Assembly: GCF_011046245.1 (NCBI RefSeq)
Contig: NZ_CP049241.1
Coordinates: 2,000,001 to 2,064,000, forward strand
DNA: 64,000 bases
Origin: Allorhizobium pseudoryzae
Lineage (GTDB): Bacteria > Pseudomonadota > Alphaproteobacteria > Rhizobiales > Rhizobiaceae
Direction of reading: 5' to 3'
Shown: positions 16,582 to 25,219 of the stretch, piece by piece
How the letters are laid out: each line of letters opens with the position of its first letter
Position numbering within the stretch: position 1 is the first letter of the stretch
Position numbers and translations under genes: made by a program
The notes under the pieces: model-generated
What the model was told of the DNA's origin: nothing
Database searches by the model: none
Seen by the model: the letters and a program-made list of their open reading frames with translations, nothing else

Positions 16582-17592
16582 CTATCGGGCTGCTGGCATC
16601 TCCCCCGCAATCCGCGCCTCTACCTGCCGGGCCAGTGCCTCCAGATCCCGCTCCTTGCCCGACAGCTTTTCGATGGCGGCGATGGCGAGATCGGTCGCGA
16701 TGTAATCCGGCTTGTGGCCGACGCCCTTCAGCCAGATCAGGTCCGAGTTTTTGATATCCCGACGCAAGCCCACCGAATGGATGTTGGCGAGCACCACCGG
16801 GTCACTGTCGCCGGTGATGATGATCGCCGGGCTTTCGATCTCCGTATAGCGCGGTGCAATGCGCGTGACATAGTCGAGGAGGTTCGACACGTCCTCGGCA
16901 TTGTACTGGAAATTGTTCGGCCGCAGCACCAGCGCTGGTGCGCCTTCGTCCACATAGGCTTCCCGCCGGGCGTTCGGGGCAAAGACGGAGCGGGTGGCGG
17001 GATCGAGCAGCACCATGCCGGCGGGCATCACCAGCGTGTGTGTGAACAGCCAGCCGAGACCGGGTGTGGATGCCACGTGATAATGCCAGTCGATACCGCC
17101 CGGCCAGGGATGCGTGGCCGGCGAGAGGAACAGCGTGCCGATCACCTTGTCCGGGTGGAAGAGGGCAAAGGTCGCAGCGATCGCCCCGCCGAAGGAATGG
17201 CCGACGATGATCGCTCGTTCGATGCCCTTCTTCTCCATCAGTCGGGCAATGGCGGCGGCCTGTCCTTCCGGATTGGCATTCTCCGCGCCGCCACGTTCGG
17301 AATAACCGTGGCCGGGGCGGTCGATGAAGAGAAGTTCGGCGCGGCCCTGCAGGGGCTTGAGGAAGGCCGCCTCCTGGTCGCGCAGATTGCCGCTGGCGCC
17401 ATGGATGAAGACGATCGGCGGCAGATTCGCGTCGGGTCCCGCCGGCACGTGCAGGGCGTTCATGCGGAAGCCGCCGACATTCGTCAGCGTGCCGATATTG
17501 GGATAGCGGCGTTCGATCTCCGCCGTGCGCCAGGCGGTGAAACCGAAGGCGCCGGCAAGAAGGGCCGCAACAACGATAAGAAGGATGACCAC
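16582..17592 (-). CDS. Alpha/beta hydrolase, membrane-anchored
   Basis: This 336-aa protein has an N-terminal hydrophobic segment (MVILLIVVAALLAGAFGFTA) that is a signal anchor. An alpha/beta hydrolase fold follows, with oxyanion region PPIVFIHGASGN, nucleophile elbow IIVGHSFGGAIAA, acid residue in IIITGDSDPVV and histidine in KGVGHKPDYI. The catalytic Ser, Asp and His are therefore all visible. Substrate unknown. It is 19 bp downstream of nothing coding on its own strand except the TPR gene (17612), with which it may form a unit. Confidence 0.85.
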   Translation of the reverse strand: MVILLIVVAALLAGAFGFTAWRTAEIERRYPNIGTLTNVGGFRMNALHVPAGPDANLPPIVFIHGASGNLRDQEAAFLKPLQGRAELLFIDRPGHGYSERGGAENANPEGQAAAIARLMEKKGIERAIIVGHSFGGAIAATFALFHPDKVIGTLFLSPATHPWPGGIDWHYHVASTPGLGWLFTHTLVMPAGMVLLDPATRSVFAPNARREAYVDEGAPALVLRPNNFQYNAEDVSNLLDYVTRIAPRYTEIESPAIIITGDSDPVVLANIHSVGLRRDIKNSDLIWLKGVGHKPDYIATDLAIAAIEKLSGKERDLEALARQVEARIAGEMPAAR

Positions 17593-17611
17593 GGAAGACA
17601 GGATCTCAGCC

Positions 17612-18220
17612 TCAGGTCCGGCTGCCGGCCAGCTTTTCGGAGAGCTTCAGCATGTTCTCCTGAGCCGTCCGTTCGGCGGGATAGATCGCGAGGAACCGTT
17701 CCCAGGCCTTCAGCGCCAGTTCGTCCTCGCCATTCTCCGTCAGGATCGAGGCCATGCCGGCGATCGCGGGGAAATAGCGCGGTTCGAGCGACAGAACCCT
17801 TTGCACATCCGCCATGGATTTTCGCACGTCGCCCATGGCGTAATAAAGCGTCGCACGGCGGTTGAAGACTTCCGGATAGTCCGGCTGCAGCAGTGTCACG
17901 CGATCAAGGAAATCGAGCGCTGCGGCGTTTTTCTTGTCGCTGATGGACTTGTTGGCCCACTCCATCAAAAGATCGACGGTGGCGCTGCCGGATGACGACC
18001 AGTTGACGAGGATCTGCTGCGCCAGCTGCTTGGCCTTGTCCGGATCGCGCTCGCGCTTCAGATCCGTCAGCAGTTTCTCCTGGGCGGCCTGCGGCGACTC
18101 GACCGACATCGGCGGGGAAGGCGGCGCGGAGGGCCCGGTCGTTGCCGGTGCGTCCTGCGCGGTGGCGTGGCCGGCGAGGGCGGCAGTGAGAATCAGAGCG
18201 GACAAACGAAAAAAGCGCAT
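17612..18220 (-). CDS. Exported TPR-repeat protein
   Basis: This 202-aa protein has a signal peptide (MRFFRLSALILTAALAG, cleavage after ATA near residue 21), a Pro-rich linker, and two or three tetratricopeptide-like repeats (NAAALDFLDRVTLLQPDYPE, VRKSMADVQRVLSLEPRYFP, ELALKAWERFLAIYPAER). TPRs mediate protein contacts; the partner is unknown. Its start region is unusual because ATGCGCTTTTTTCG forms the 3' arm and T-tract of the upstream rpmJ terminator, so its ribosome site lies inside a hairpin. It is followed at 19 bp by the alpha/beta hydrolase gene. Confidence 0.8.
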   Translation of the reverse strand: MRFFRLSALILTAALAGHATAQDAPATTGPSAPPSPPMSVESPQAAQEKLLTDLKRERDPDKAKQLAQQILVNWSSSGSATVDLLMEWANKSISDKKNAAALDFLDRVTLLQPDYPEVFNRRATLYYAMGDVRKSMADVQRVLSLEPRYFPAIAGMASILTENGEDELALKAWERFLAIYPAERTAQENMLKLSEKLAGSRT

Positions 18221-18244
18221 GCGAGAAAGGTAACTCGCATGCGC
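18211..18244 (-). terminator. rpmJ terminator overlapping the TPR gene start
   Basis: On the minus strand GCGCATGCGAG (18244-18234) and CTCGCATGCGC (18225-18215) are perfect 11-bp arms with an 8-base loop, followed by TTTTTT. It is a textbook intrinsic terminator 67 bp after the rpmJ stop. The second arm and T-tract are also the first codons of the TPR gene. Confidence 0.8.
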
Positions 18245-18310
18245 TCTATCTCAAACCGAAAACTTCTCTTTGTCGAGAACGTGATCCGGTCCCGGACGAA
18301 CCGGCTTCAA

Positions 18311-18436
18311 TCAGCCCTGACGAGCCTTGAAGCGCGGGTTCTGCTTGTTGATGATGTAAACGCGGCCCTTGCGGCGAACCAGACGGTTTTCGCGATGACG
18401 GGCCTTAAGCGCTTTGAGCGAGTTCTTGATCTTCAT
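18311..18436 (-). CDS. rpmJ: 50S ribosomal protein L36, cysteine-free form
   Basis: This 41-aa protein starts [20 protein letters not shown] and ends [12 protein letters not shown]. It matches the longer YkgO-type L36, which lacks the zinc-ribbon cysteines of the classical 37-38-aa form; no Cys is present here. It is a small basic component of the large ribosomal subunit. It lies alone between purK and the TPR gene, with its own candidate promoter and a strong terminator. Confidence 0.93.
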   Translation of the reverse strand: MKIKNSLKALKARHRENRLVRRKGRVYIINKQNPRFKARQG

Positions 18437-18490
18437 TTCTTTGATCCGCGTATTCGATGGCGCTTAGGCCACACAATCTTCTTACAATCA

Positions 18491-18514
18491 AAAGAGCGCA
18501 CGAGGCGCTCTCTT
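18491..18514 (-). terminator. Hairpin with T-run between purK and rpmJ
   Basis: On the minus strand AGAGCGC and GCGCTCT (18511-18505 and 18499-18493) pair around a 5-base loop and run into TTTTGATT. It can terminate the purEK transcript. It also falls just inside the predicted rpmJ leader, so it could attenuate rpmJ instead. Confidence 0.5.
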
Positions 18515-18526
18515 TAGGATGCACGG

Positions 18527-18555
18527 CTGATACAGGTTCGCTCCGGGCCTGTCAA
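18527..18555 (-). promoter_or_regulatory. Candidate housekeeping promoter for rpmJ
   Basis: The minus strand has TTGACA (18555-18550), a 17-base spacer, and TATCAG (18532-18527). The hexamers and spacing fit a sigma-70-type promoter; transcription would begin near 18520, about 84 bases before rpmJ. Confidence 0.4.
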
Positions 18556-18583
18556 CCGCAGGCGCCTTGTGGATCAAGCCTTT

Positions 18584-19642
18584 TCAGCGCAAAAGCTCGG
18601 TGACATGCCCCATCTTGCGACCGGGCCGTGCCTCCGCCTTGCCGTAGAGATGCACCAGCACGTTCGGGCGGGCGAGCCAGCCGGCGACGTCGTTCATGTC
18701 GTCGCCGATCAGATTGGTCATCACGCAGTCCGAATGGCGGGCAGGGCTGCCGAGGCTGAGGCCGGCGACGGCGCGGATGTGTTGCTCGAACTGCGAAACG
18801 ACGCAGGCCGCTTCCGTCCAGTGGCCGGAGTTGTGCACGCGCGGCGCAATCTCGTTGGCAATCAGCGTGCCATCCGCCATCACGAAGAATTCCATGCCGA
18901 TGACGCCGACATAATCGAGCCCCGCCAGCAGCCGCTCTGACGCCGCGCGGGCTGCGACCGTGGTCGCCTCGCTGATGCGGGCCGGCAGCGTCGAGGTGTG
19001 GAGGATCCCGTTGCGGTGAACGTTTTCCGCCAGATCATAGGCTTCGATGGTTCCGTCCGTGCCGCGTGCGGCGATGACGGAGACCTCCCGCTCGAAGGGG
19101 ACGAAGCTTTCGAGAATCAGCGGAACCGATCCCATCGCCTCAAAGACGCCGTCGGTGCTGTCGTCAGGCGTGCGGAACACCCGCTGGCCCTTGCCGTCAT
19201 AACCAAGCCGGCGGGTTTTCAGCACGCCCTTGCCGCCGAAATCCTCGAGCGCGCGCGCGAGATCCGCCTGCGAATCGACCGCGTGGAATTTCGCCGTTTC
19301 GATGCCGCAGTCGTTCAGGAAGCGCTTTTCGGTCAGACGGTCCTGCGCTACCTCCAGCGCCTTCGGCGGCGGGTAGACGGGACGCAAGGCTGCCAGACGC
19401 TCAGCGGCGGCCACCGGTACGTTTTCGAATTCGTAGGTCACGACCCTGCACTCGCGGGCCAGTTCGTCGAGTGCTGCCGGATCATCGTAAGCGGCGACGA
19501 TCTGGCGGTTCGCCACCTGGGCGGCCGGGCAATCGGCCTGCGGCTCCAGGATGATCGTGCGGAAGTTCAGCCGTGCGGCGGCAATGGCGAGCATGCGGCC
19601 GAGCTGGCCGCCGCCGATGATGCCAATGGTGTCAAGCGTCAT
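18584..19642 (-). CDS. purK: 5-(carboxyamino)imidazole ribonucleotide synthase
   Basis: This 352-aa ATP-grasp enzyme starts [18 protein letters not shown]. It carries the family blocks [47 protein letters not shown] and [17 protein letters not shown]. It carboxylates AIR with ATP and bicarbonate to N5-CAIR in purine synthesis. Its ATG overlaps the purE stop by four bases (ATGA), so the two are translationally coupled. Confidence 0.95.
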   Translation of the reverse strand: MTLDTIGIIGGGQLGRMLAIAAARLNFRTIILEPQADCPAAQVANRQIVAAYDDPAALDELARECRVVTYEFENVPVAAAERLAALRPVYPPPKALEVAQDRLTEKRFLNDCGIETAKFHAVDSQADLARALEDFGGKGVLKTRRLGYDGKGQRVFRTPDDSTDGVFEAMGSVPLILESFVPFEREVSVIAARGTDGTIEAYDLAENVHRNGILHTSTLPARISEATTVAARAASERLLAGLDYVGVIGMEFFVMADGTLIANEIAPRVHNSGHWTEAACVVSQFEQHIRAVAGLSLGSPARHSDCVMTNLIGDDMNDVAGWLARPNVLVHLYGKAEARPGRKMGHVTELLR

Positions 19643-20160
19643 GGCGCCTCGTCAATGGGGTAGTCCGCGACAGACGCCGTCTGGCGCTGGCGGTATTCGT
19701 CCAGCCGGTCGGCCAGATCGTCGTCGGAAAGGGCAAGGACGGCGGCTGCCAGCAAAGCGGCGTTCACCGCGCCGGCGCGGCCGATGGCGAGCGTTCCGAC
19801 CGGAATGCCGGCCGGCATCTGCACGATCGAATAAAGACTGTCCATGCCCGACATGGTTTTCGATTGGACGGGCACGCCGAAGACGGGAAGGGGGGTGAGG
19901 GCTGCCACCATGCCAGGCAGATGGGCGGCACCGCCGGCCCCGGCGATGATGATCTGGAAACCTTCCTCCCGCGCGCCCTTGGCGAAGGCGACCATGCGGT
20001 CCGGCGTGCGGTGCGCGGAGACGATCCTGGCCTCGTAACCCACATCCAGCGCATCCAGCGTGTCTGCGGCGTTCTTCATGGTTTCCCAGTCGGACTGGCT
20101 TCCCATGATGATGGCAACCGGCGGTCTCTCCTGCGGCAAGCTTGCGTCCTCCGTCGTCAC
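19639..20160 (-). CDS. purE: 5-(carboxyamino)imidazole ribonucleotide mutase
   Basis: This 173-aa class I PurE has the substrate-binding motifs [12 protein letters not shown] and [12 protein letters not shown], and the glycine-rich [19 protein letters not shown]. It converts N5-CAIR, the PurK product, to CAIR. The start appears to be a GTG at 20160 that overlaps the stop of the DUF465 gene (GTGA), giving a coupled series DUF465-purE-purK. Confidence 0.94.
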   Translation of the reverse strand: MTTEDASLPQERPPVAIIMGSQSDWETMKNAADTLDALDVGYEARIVSAHRTPDRMVAFAKGAREEGFQIIIAGAGGAAHLPGMVAALTPLPVFGVPVQSKTMSGMDSLYSIVQMPAGIPVGTLAIGRAGAVNAALLAAAVLALSDDDLADRLDEYRQRQTASVADYPIDEAP

Positions 20161-20360
20161 GCGATGATGTCGGGAATGATCTGGTCTTCGAGCTGGCTCA
20201 TCTTGTCCTTGATGGCGAGCTTCTTTTTCTTCATGCGCTGGATGCGCAGGGCTTCGCAGCCGGTGGTGATCATGGCGTTGATCGCGGCGTCGTAGTCTTC
20301 ATGCTCCTGGCGCAACCTTGCCAGCTGGAGCCTGATATCCGCCTGTTCCTGATCAGCCAT
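20157..20360 (-). CDS. YdcH family protein (DUF465)
   Basis: This 67-aa protein reads [20 protein letters not shown] and then a long amphipathic helix with a [18 protein letters not shown] tail, as in the DUF465/YdcH family of small coiled-coil proteins. The function is unknown. It overlaps the purE start by four bases, so it is the first gene of the pur unit here. A second DUF465 gene lies divergently at 20734. Confidence 0.85.
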   Translation of the reverse strand: MADQEQADIRLQLARLRQEHEDYDAAINAMITTGCEALRIQRMKKKKLAIKDKMSQLEDQIIPDIIA

Positions 20361-20733
20361 GTGTCGTTGTCCCCACTGTTCATTCCGGTCTTTGTGTTGC
20401 CGGGGAATTCCGCCAAGCTCCTACCATCAAACCTTTTCAACGACTAGTCTGGCTGTCCGCAATTGTGGCCAAATAACTGACGCGCCGGAAACCCGATGAA
20501 TCAAGCGCTAACGGCGGGGGTGCCGGCGGGCGGCCGCTTGTCTTGCTGCGGTGCAGCCGCTTGGCGGTGGGACAGTTCTTCATTCGGGCTTAATCACATC
20601 CACGGATTTGTCACGATGAAACCACCATTTCGCCTTCGACAAAGGCCGCGGATCGTGTCACAGTTCTGTTGCAAACCTGATGCCATCGGCTCAAGGGGAG
20701 CTGGTGGCCGAAGAATAAGGAAGGACGTGCCAC
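20361..20733. other. Divergent intergenic region between two DUF465 genes
   Basis: This 373-bp stretch separates the starts of the two oppositely oriented DUF465 genes, so it must hold the promoters of the purE-purK unit and of the small gene at 20734. I see no convincing reading frame, hairpin or strong promoter match. The plus-strand gene has an AAGGA ribosome site just before its ATG. Confidence 0.5.
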
Positions 20734-20907
20734 ATGACCATTCAGGCTCATATCGAATCGCTTGAAAAGAAGCACGGCGCTCTTGAGGAGGAGCTCCAGA
20801 ATATTCTTGCGTCTCCCTCGTCCGATGATCGTGAAATAGCTGAGTTGAAACGCCGCAAGCTTCGTCTGAAGGACGAAATGGAGCGGCTGCGCAAGACGCG
20901 CCATTGA
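20734..20907 (+). CDS. Second YdcH family protein (DUF465)
   Basis: A 57-aa reading frame starts MTIQAHIESLEKKHGALEEE and ends ELKRRKLRLKDEMERLRKTR-H. It is a nearly continuous charged helix typical of DUF465. The ATG has an AAGGAAGGA ribosome site upstream. It is a compact paralogue of the gene at 20157 and reads away from it. Function unknown. Confidence 0.85.
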   Translation: MTIQAHIESLEKKHGALEEELQNILASPSSDDREIAELKRRKLRLKDEMERLRKTRH

Positions 20908-21056
20908 TCTTTTCAAAGTCGCTATGAGTTCGATGTCATACGGGTCGCCGCCGAAATCGTCTTCAGTCAGACGGCGGCCTGCCGATATCCCGGATAAGCC
21001 GGTCTTTTTTCCCGAAATAGGGTCAGGGAGACACTGTCGGGCCCGTTTACGCCCCA

Positions 21057-21317
21057 TCAGGACCAGAACTGGTCGATCCACAGATTGAGTTTTACGAAGC
21101 CCTTGGTGTTGACCGCATAGATCCGGCGCGTGCCTTCGGCGGTGACGGACACGAGATTGGCGTCCAGCAGCGCCTTCAGATGCTGGGAGACCGCCGGGCG
21201 GCTGATCGGCAGACCTTCCGCCAGCTCATTGACAGTGCGCGGCGCACGCCTCAACTCCTCCAGCAGATGACGCCGGTTCGGGTCTGCAATGGCTGCAAAA
21301 GGATCGATCGTCACCAT
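21057..21317 (-). CDS. ArsR-type winged-helix repressor
   Basis: This 86-aa regulator starts MVTIDPFAAIADPNRRHLLE. The helix-turn-helix is TVNELAEGLPISRPAVSQHL, followed by KALLDANLVSV and wing GTRRIYAV. There is no cysteine, so it is not a classical metal-thiolate sensor; it resembles the small SdpR-like members of the family. I use the ATG at 21317; the open frame upstream overlaps the permease gene and is not credible. It lies 81 bp downstream of a TSUP permease on the same strand and may be cotranscribed with it. The ligand is unknown. Confidence 0.85.
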   Translation of the reverse strand: MVTIDPFAAIADPNRRHLLEELRRAPRTVNELAEGLPISRPAVSQHLKALLDANLVSVTAEGTRRIYAVNTKGFVKLNLWIDQFWS

Positions 21318-21397
21318 GCAATAAAAGCTACGCGAAGTTGTGGGCGGCGGCAAGAAGAATTGTGCGACGCAATATCGGTTTTCTAGAACGATACTGA

Positions 21398-22174
21398 TCA
21401 GAACGGCAGAGCATCCCAAAGAAGCTTGATGGCGGCAAGAAGACCGAGGCCATAGGCCAGCGGATAAAAGACGTCCGGCTTCAGCCGGCGGACAATCGCA
21501 GCACCCGCCACCGTTGCCACAAGGGCCACCGGCAGAAGCGTCAGCGAGATCGCGAAATTCTTCGTGTCGAGCGCGCCGAGTGCCACATAGGGGATGACCT
21601 TGATGGCATTGATGAGCGCGAAGAATCGCACACTGGCGCCGGTATAGTTCTTCGGGTCGAGCTTCAGCGGCAGCGCATAGATCTGGAAGGGCGGGCCACC
21701 GGCATGGGCGACGAAGCTGCCGTAACCGCAGAGCGTTCCCCACAGGATCGCCGGCGGCCATCGGTGCGGCTTGGGCGCAATCGGCTGACCAGCCAAGGGG
21801 CCATAGGTCTTATAAAAATACTGCAGCGCGAAAATGATCATCGACAGGCCGATGACAAATCTGAGGGCATCCGGCGGCACCATGGCCGAGGTCATCCAGC
21901 CGAACGCGACGCCAATGAGCCCGCCCGGCAGGAAACGCAGGAAAAGCCTCCTGTCGTTGAAATTCCGCCACGAATACAGCGCGACGATATCCATGACGAT
22001 GAGAATCGGCAGGAAGATCGCCGCTGCATCGACCGGGCTGACGACGAGTGCCAGGAGCGGCACCCCGATCAGCGCGAAGGCACCGCCAAGTCCGCCCTTC
22101 GACAAGCCGACAAGGGCAACGGCCGGGATTGCGGCGGCAAAAAAGATGGGATCGGGAAGGGGAAAACCAAGCAT
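21398..22174 (-). CDS. TauE/SafE (TSUP) family permease
   Basis: This protein of about 258 aa starts MLGFPLPDPIFFAAAIPAVA at 22174. It shows the TSUP fold: a GLSKGGLGGAFALIGVPLLA motif in the first repeat, GGLIGVAFGW, a central loop, and GYGSFVAHAGGPPFQIYALP opening the second repeat, with about seven or eight membrane segments. The family moves sulfur-containing or other small anions (sulfite, sulfoacetate, taurine-related). Substrate unknown. The ArsR gene follows on the same strand. Confidence 0.85.
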   Translation of the reverse strand: MLGFPLPDPIFFAAAIPAVALVGLSKGGLGGAFALIGVPLLALVVSPVDAAAIFLPILIVMDIVALYSWRNFNDRRLFLRFLPGGLIGVAFGWMTSAMVPPDALRFVIGLSMIIFALQYFYKTYGPLAGQPIAPKPHRWPPAILWGTLCGYGSFVAHAGGPPFQIYALPLKLDPKNYTGASVRFFALINAIKVIPYVALGALDTKNFAISLTLLPVALVATVAGAAIVRRLKPDVFYPLAYGLGLLAAIKLLWDALPF

Positions 22175-22368
22175 GACGGGATGAGTGTTGATTGCGGGGC
22201 TTGTCCGGTCTATCGGGTTTTGTCCACGATGACGACCCGTGAACGGGATCAACTTGCGTTTCAGGTGCTGTCGTGCGCTGATCGTGGGGATATGCGTGCG
22301 CAGGCGGCGCCTCTGTCGCCCGTGTGAAGAGAGATAAGCCGGCAGTCTGCTGCCAGATGGGATGAAGA

Positions 22369-23022
22369 ATGACGCTTGCCGAGGATCGTTGCCGACTGGT
22401 TCTCATCGTACCGGATCACGAGGATGACCAGCGGCTGGCCGAGATGCTGTCGCATGCGCTGCGGGGCGGCGATGTCGCCTCGGTGATCCTGCCGCAGTAC
22501 GACCTGTCGGATCAGGCGTTTCAGAAGCGCGCCGAACAGCTGGTGCCGCTCATCCAGGAGGCCGGTGCCGCGGCCCTGATTGCCGGCGACAGCCGCGTTG
22601 CCGGGCGTGCCAAGGCCGATGGCCTGCATATGACCGGCTCCATCGAGGAACTGACGGACACGATCGAGAAGTTTTCCCCGAAGCTCATCGTCGGCGCCGG
22701 CCAGGCGGCCGACCGCCACACGGCGCTCGAAGTGGGCGAGGCGCGGCCGGATTACATCTTCTTCGGCAAGCTGACCGGCGATATCAAGCCGGAGGCGCAT
22801 CCGAAAAATCTGGCCCTTGGCGAATGGTGGGCGTCGCTGGTCGAGATCCCCTGCATCGTCATGGGTGGCACGGATCTATCGTCGGCGCTGGCCGTGGCCG
22901 AGACGGGTGCCGAGTTCGTCGCGTTGCGCGCCGCCGTCTTTGAGGCGCCTGCCGGTGCTGCTGCCGCGGTCGCCGAAGTCAATGCGATCTTGGACGAAAA
23001 AGCGCCACGGTTTGGCGCTTGA
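22369..23022 (+). CDS. Thiamine phosphate synthase-like protein, divergent active site
   Basis: This 217-aa protein has the TIM-barrel layout of ThiE: AALIAGDSRVAGRAKADGLHM, LIVGAGQAADRHTALEVGE, RPDYIFFGKL and CIVMGGTDLSSALAVAETGA. The motifs that hold the pyrophosphate in true ThiE (GQxDL after DGxHL, and a TxTK-like loop after GP) are not recognisable here. It may therefore be a non-thiamine paralogue. No other thi genes are near. It is followed after 8 bp by a Sel1-repeat gene, so the two probably share a transcript. Confidence 0.75.
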   Translation: MTLAEDRCRLVLIVPDHEDDQRLAEMLSHALRGGDVASVILPQYDLSDQAFQKRAEQLVPLIQEAGAAALIAGDSRVAGRAKADGLHMTGSIEELTDTIEKFSPKLIVGAGQAADRHTALEVGEARPDYIFFGKLTGDIKPEAHPKNLALGEWWASLVEIPCIVMGGTDLSSALAVAETGAEFVALRAAVFEAPAGAAAAVAEVNAILDEKAPRFGA

Positions 23023-23030
23023 AGGGTTCC

Positions 23031-24143
23031 ATGTTTCGAAACGCCCGCCTGATCCTTCTAAGTGCCGTGGCCGCCATGCCTGCGGCCCTGCCGCTTTTGC
23101 CTGCCGCTCCCGCCTTCGCGCAGGGCTCGCAGAAGGCGGTGACGCGTCCGCTCGACGGGAATGGCCAGGTTTTGCAACGCGAGGAGGGCGGTGACCCATC
23201 CTCGCCGCAGAAGGGAGGACGGCCCGGCGAACAGCCGTCCAGCGGCATCACGCTTCTGGAGCGGATGGGCACGACGCTTCCGCCGCTGCCGCCGGAAAAG
23301 CCGTATCATGGGCCAGTTGACGAAGCTTACGGCGCCTATCAGCGCGGGCTCTATGTGACGGCGCTGGCCAAGGCGCTGCCGCGGGCGGAGGCCGGCGATG
23401 CGGTGGCCCAGACGCTGGTGGCCGAAATGATGATGCGCGGGCAGGGCATTGCCCACGACGCCAAGGGCGCCGCCTTCTGGTACGGCCAGGCCGCTGAGCG
23501 GGGCGATCCGGCGGCGATGTTCCAGTATGCGCTGATCCTGATGCAGGGCCGGTTCGTGACCCGCGACAAGGCGAAGGCGGATGAATATATGCGCCGCGCC
23601 GCAGAGGCCGGCAATGCGTCTGCGCAGTTCAACTGGGCGCAAATCCTGGTGGCGGACAATCCGGGCGAGAAGGGCCTGAAACTCGCGCTGCCCTTCTACG
23701 AGAAATCCGCCGAACAGGGGATTTCCGATGCGCAATATGCGGTGGCGCAGCTCTATCTTGCCGTCCACGACCTGCCGGAAGAGAAAAAGGCGAAAGCGCG
23801 CGAATGGCTGGAGCGGGCGGCCAAGGCCGGTTTCGATACGGCGCAGCTCGACATGGGCCTCTGGTATGTGAACGGCGTGGGGGGCGATCGCGATTACGAC
23901 AAGGGCTTCGAGTGGATGCGGATTGCCGCCATGCGCGGCAATGTCGTGGCGCAGAACAAGCTGGCCCATCTTTACATCAATGCGCTCGGTACGCGCCCGA
24001 ACCCCGTCGAAGCGGCCAAATGGTACGTTCTGTCGCGCCGTGCCGGCCTGCCGGACCCGGCGCTCGAGGACTTCTACCTCGGTATCGAGGAAGACCAGCA
24101 GAAGCAGGCGATCGAGGCTGCCAACCATTTTCGCCGCAGCTGA
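23031..24143 (+). CDS. Exported Sel1-like repeat protein
   Basis: This 370-aa protein starts MFRNARLILLSAVAAMPAAL (signal peptide, cleavage near PAFA at about residue 28) and is followed by a low-complexity linker. From about residue 90 there are five or six Sel1-type TPR repeats, for example GIAHDAKGAAFWYGQAAERG, DKAKADEYMRRAAEAGNASA and NPVEAAKWYVLSRRAGLPD. Such repeats serve as protein-binding scaffolds, often in envelope processes. I use ATG 23031 with a GAAGGG site upstream rather than TTG 23019. It follows the ThiE-like gene by 8 bp. Confidence 0.85.
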   Translation: MFRNARLILLSAVAAMPAALPLLPAAPAFAQGSQKAVTRPLDGNGQVLQREEGGDPSSPQKGGRPGEQPSSGITLLERMGTTLPPLPPEKPYHGPVDEAYGAYQRGLYVTALAKALPRAEAGDAVAQTLVAEMMMRGQGIAHDAKGAAFWYGQAAERGDPAAMFQYALILMQGRFVTRDKAKADEYMRRAAEAGNASAQFNWAQILVADNPGEKGLKLALPFYEKSAEQGISDAQYAVAQLYLAVHDLPEEKKAKAREWLERAAKAGFDTAQLDMGLWYVNGVGGDRDYDKGFEWMRIAAMRGNVVAQNKLAHLYINALGTRPNPVEAAKWYVLSRRAGLPDPALEDFYLGIEEDQQKQAIEAANHFRRS

Positions 24144-24289
24144 GCCTTTGTCACAGACCCGCTGGTTTTCGCCGGCGACTTGAATTGTCGCCGGTTTTGT
24201 GATTGTGAACGCGGCTATTCTGAAAAGACTGACACACAAAGGTCCCCGATGATGAGGGACGCCCGCCTTTTATCCCAAGGATCCCCGCA

Positions 24290-25090
24290 ATGGCTCGTTC
24301 TGCCCTTCTCAACGTCATGGTTCAGGCTGCGCTGAAAGCCGGCAAGTCTCTCTCGCGCGATTTCGGCGAGGTGCAGAACCTGCAGGTTTCGGTGAAGGGG
24401 CCGAGCGACTTCGTCTCCCAGGCGGATCTGAAGGCGGAAAAGATCGTCCATGACGAGCTGATGAAGGCACGCCCCACCTATGGCTTCCTCGGTGAAGAGG
24501 GCGGCGAGGAAAAGGGCACCGACGGTTCGCACCGCTGGATCGTCGATCCGCTGGACGGCACGACCAACTTCCTGCACGGCATTCCGCAGTTTGCCGTCTC
24601 GATCGCGCTCGAGCGCAATGGCGAGATCGTCGCCGGCGTCATCTTCAACCCGGCGACCGACGAACTGTTCACCGCGGAACGCGGCGGCGGTGCCTTCCTC
24701 AACGACCGTCGCCTGCGCGTGGCGGCCCGGCGGGTTCTCTCCGATTGTGTCATCGGCTGCGGCGCACCGCATCTCGGCCGCGGCAATCACGGCAAGTTCC
24801 TCGTGGAACTGCGCCACGTCATGGGCGAAGTGGCCGGCATTCGCCGCTTCGGTGCCGCAGCGCTCGATCTCGCCTATGTGGCTGCCGGCCGCATCGACGG
24901 TTTCTGGGAAACCGACCTCTCGGCCTGGGACATGGCCGCCGGCCTGATCCTGATCCGCGAAGCGGGCGGTTTTGCCAGCGACATGAAGGGTTCGAACGAC
25001 ATTCTCGACCACGGCAGCGTGGTGGCCGGCAACGAACTGATCCACAAGCAGCTGCTCGAGGTGATCAATCGCCCGATCCCGACGGCCTGA
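24290..25090 (+). CDS. suhB: Inositol monophosphatase family protein
   Basis: This 266-aa magnesium-dependent phosphatase has all family motifs: GEEGGEE, the metal site WIVDPLDGTTNFLHGIPQFA, the substrate loop RFGAAALDLAYVAAGRIDGF and WETDLSAWDMAAGLILIREA. It should hydrolyse inositol monophosphate or a related sugar phosphate in the cytoplasm. The ATG at 24290 has an AAGG site. It lies 129 bp upstream of the MotA-like gene. Confidence 0.9.
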   Translation: MARSALLNVMVQAALKAGKSLSRDFGEVQNLQVSVKGPSDFVSQADLKAEKIVHDELMKARPTYGFLGEEGGEEKGTDGSHRWIVDPLDGTTNFLHGIPQFAVSIALERNGEIVAGVIFNPATDELFTAERGGGAFLNDRRLRVAARRVLSDCVIGCGAPHLGRGNHGKFLVELRHVMGEVAGIRRFGAAALDLAYVAAGRIDGFWETDLSAWDMAAGLILIREAGGFASDMKGSNDILDHGSVVAGNELIHKQLLEVINRPIPTA

Positions 25091-25219
25091 GCCGCGCAGC
25101 ACGTCGGTTGTTTTGTGTACGCTTTGGAAATCTCTGCCTTTTCCGAGCGGGCGTCACTTCAATTCGTCTCATTTTTGCACTAGCCTCCGGCCACTTGTGG
25201 TACGGAGGTTGTGTGCGTC

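Noticed and set aside
21318..21761. Long N-terminal extension of the ArsR protein
   Set aside because: It overlaps the TSUP permease gene in another frame; the small ArsR family starts at MVTIDPF.
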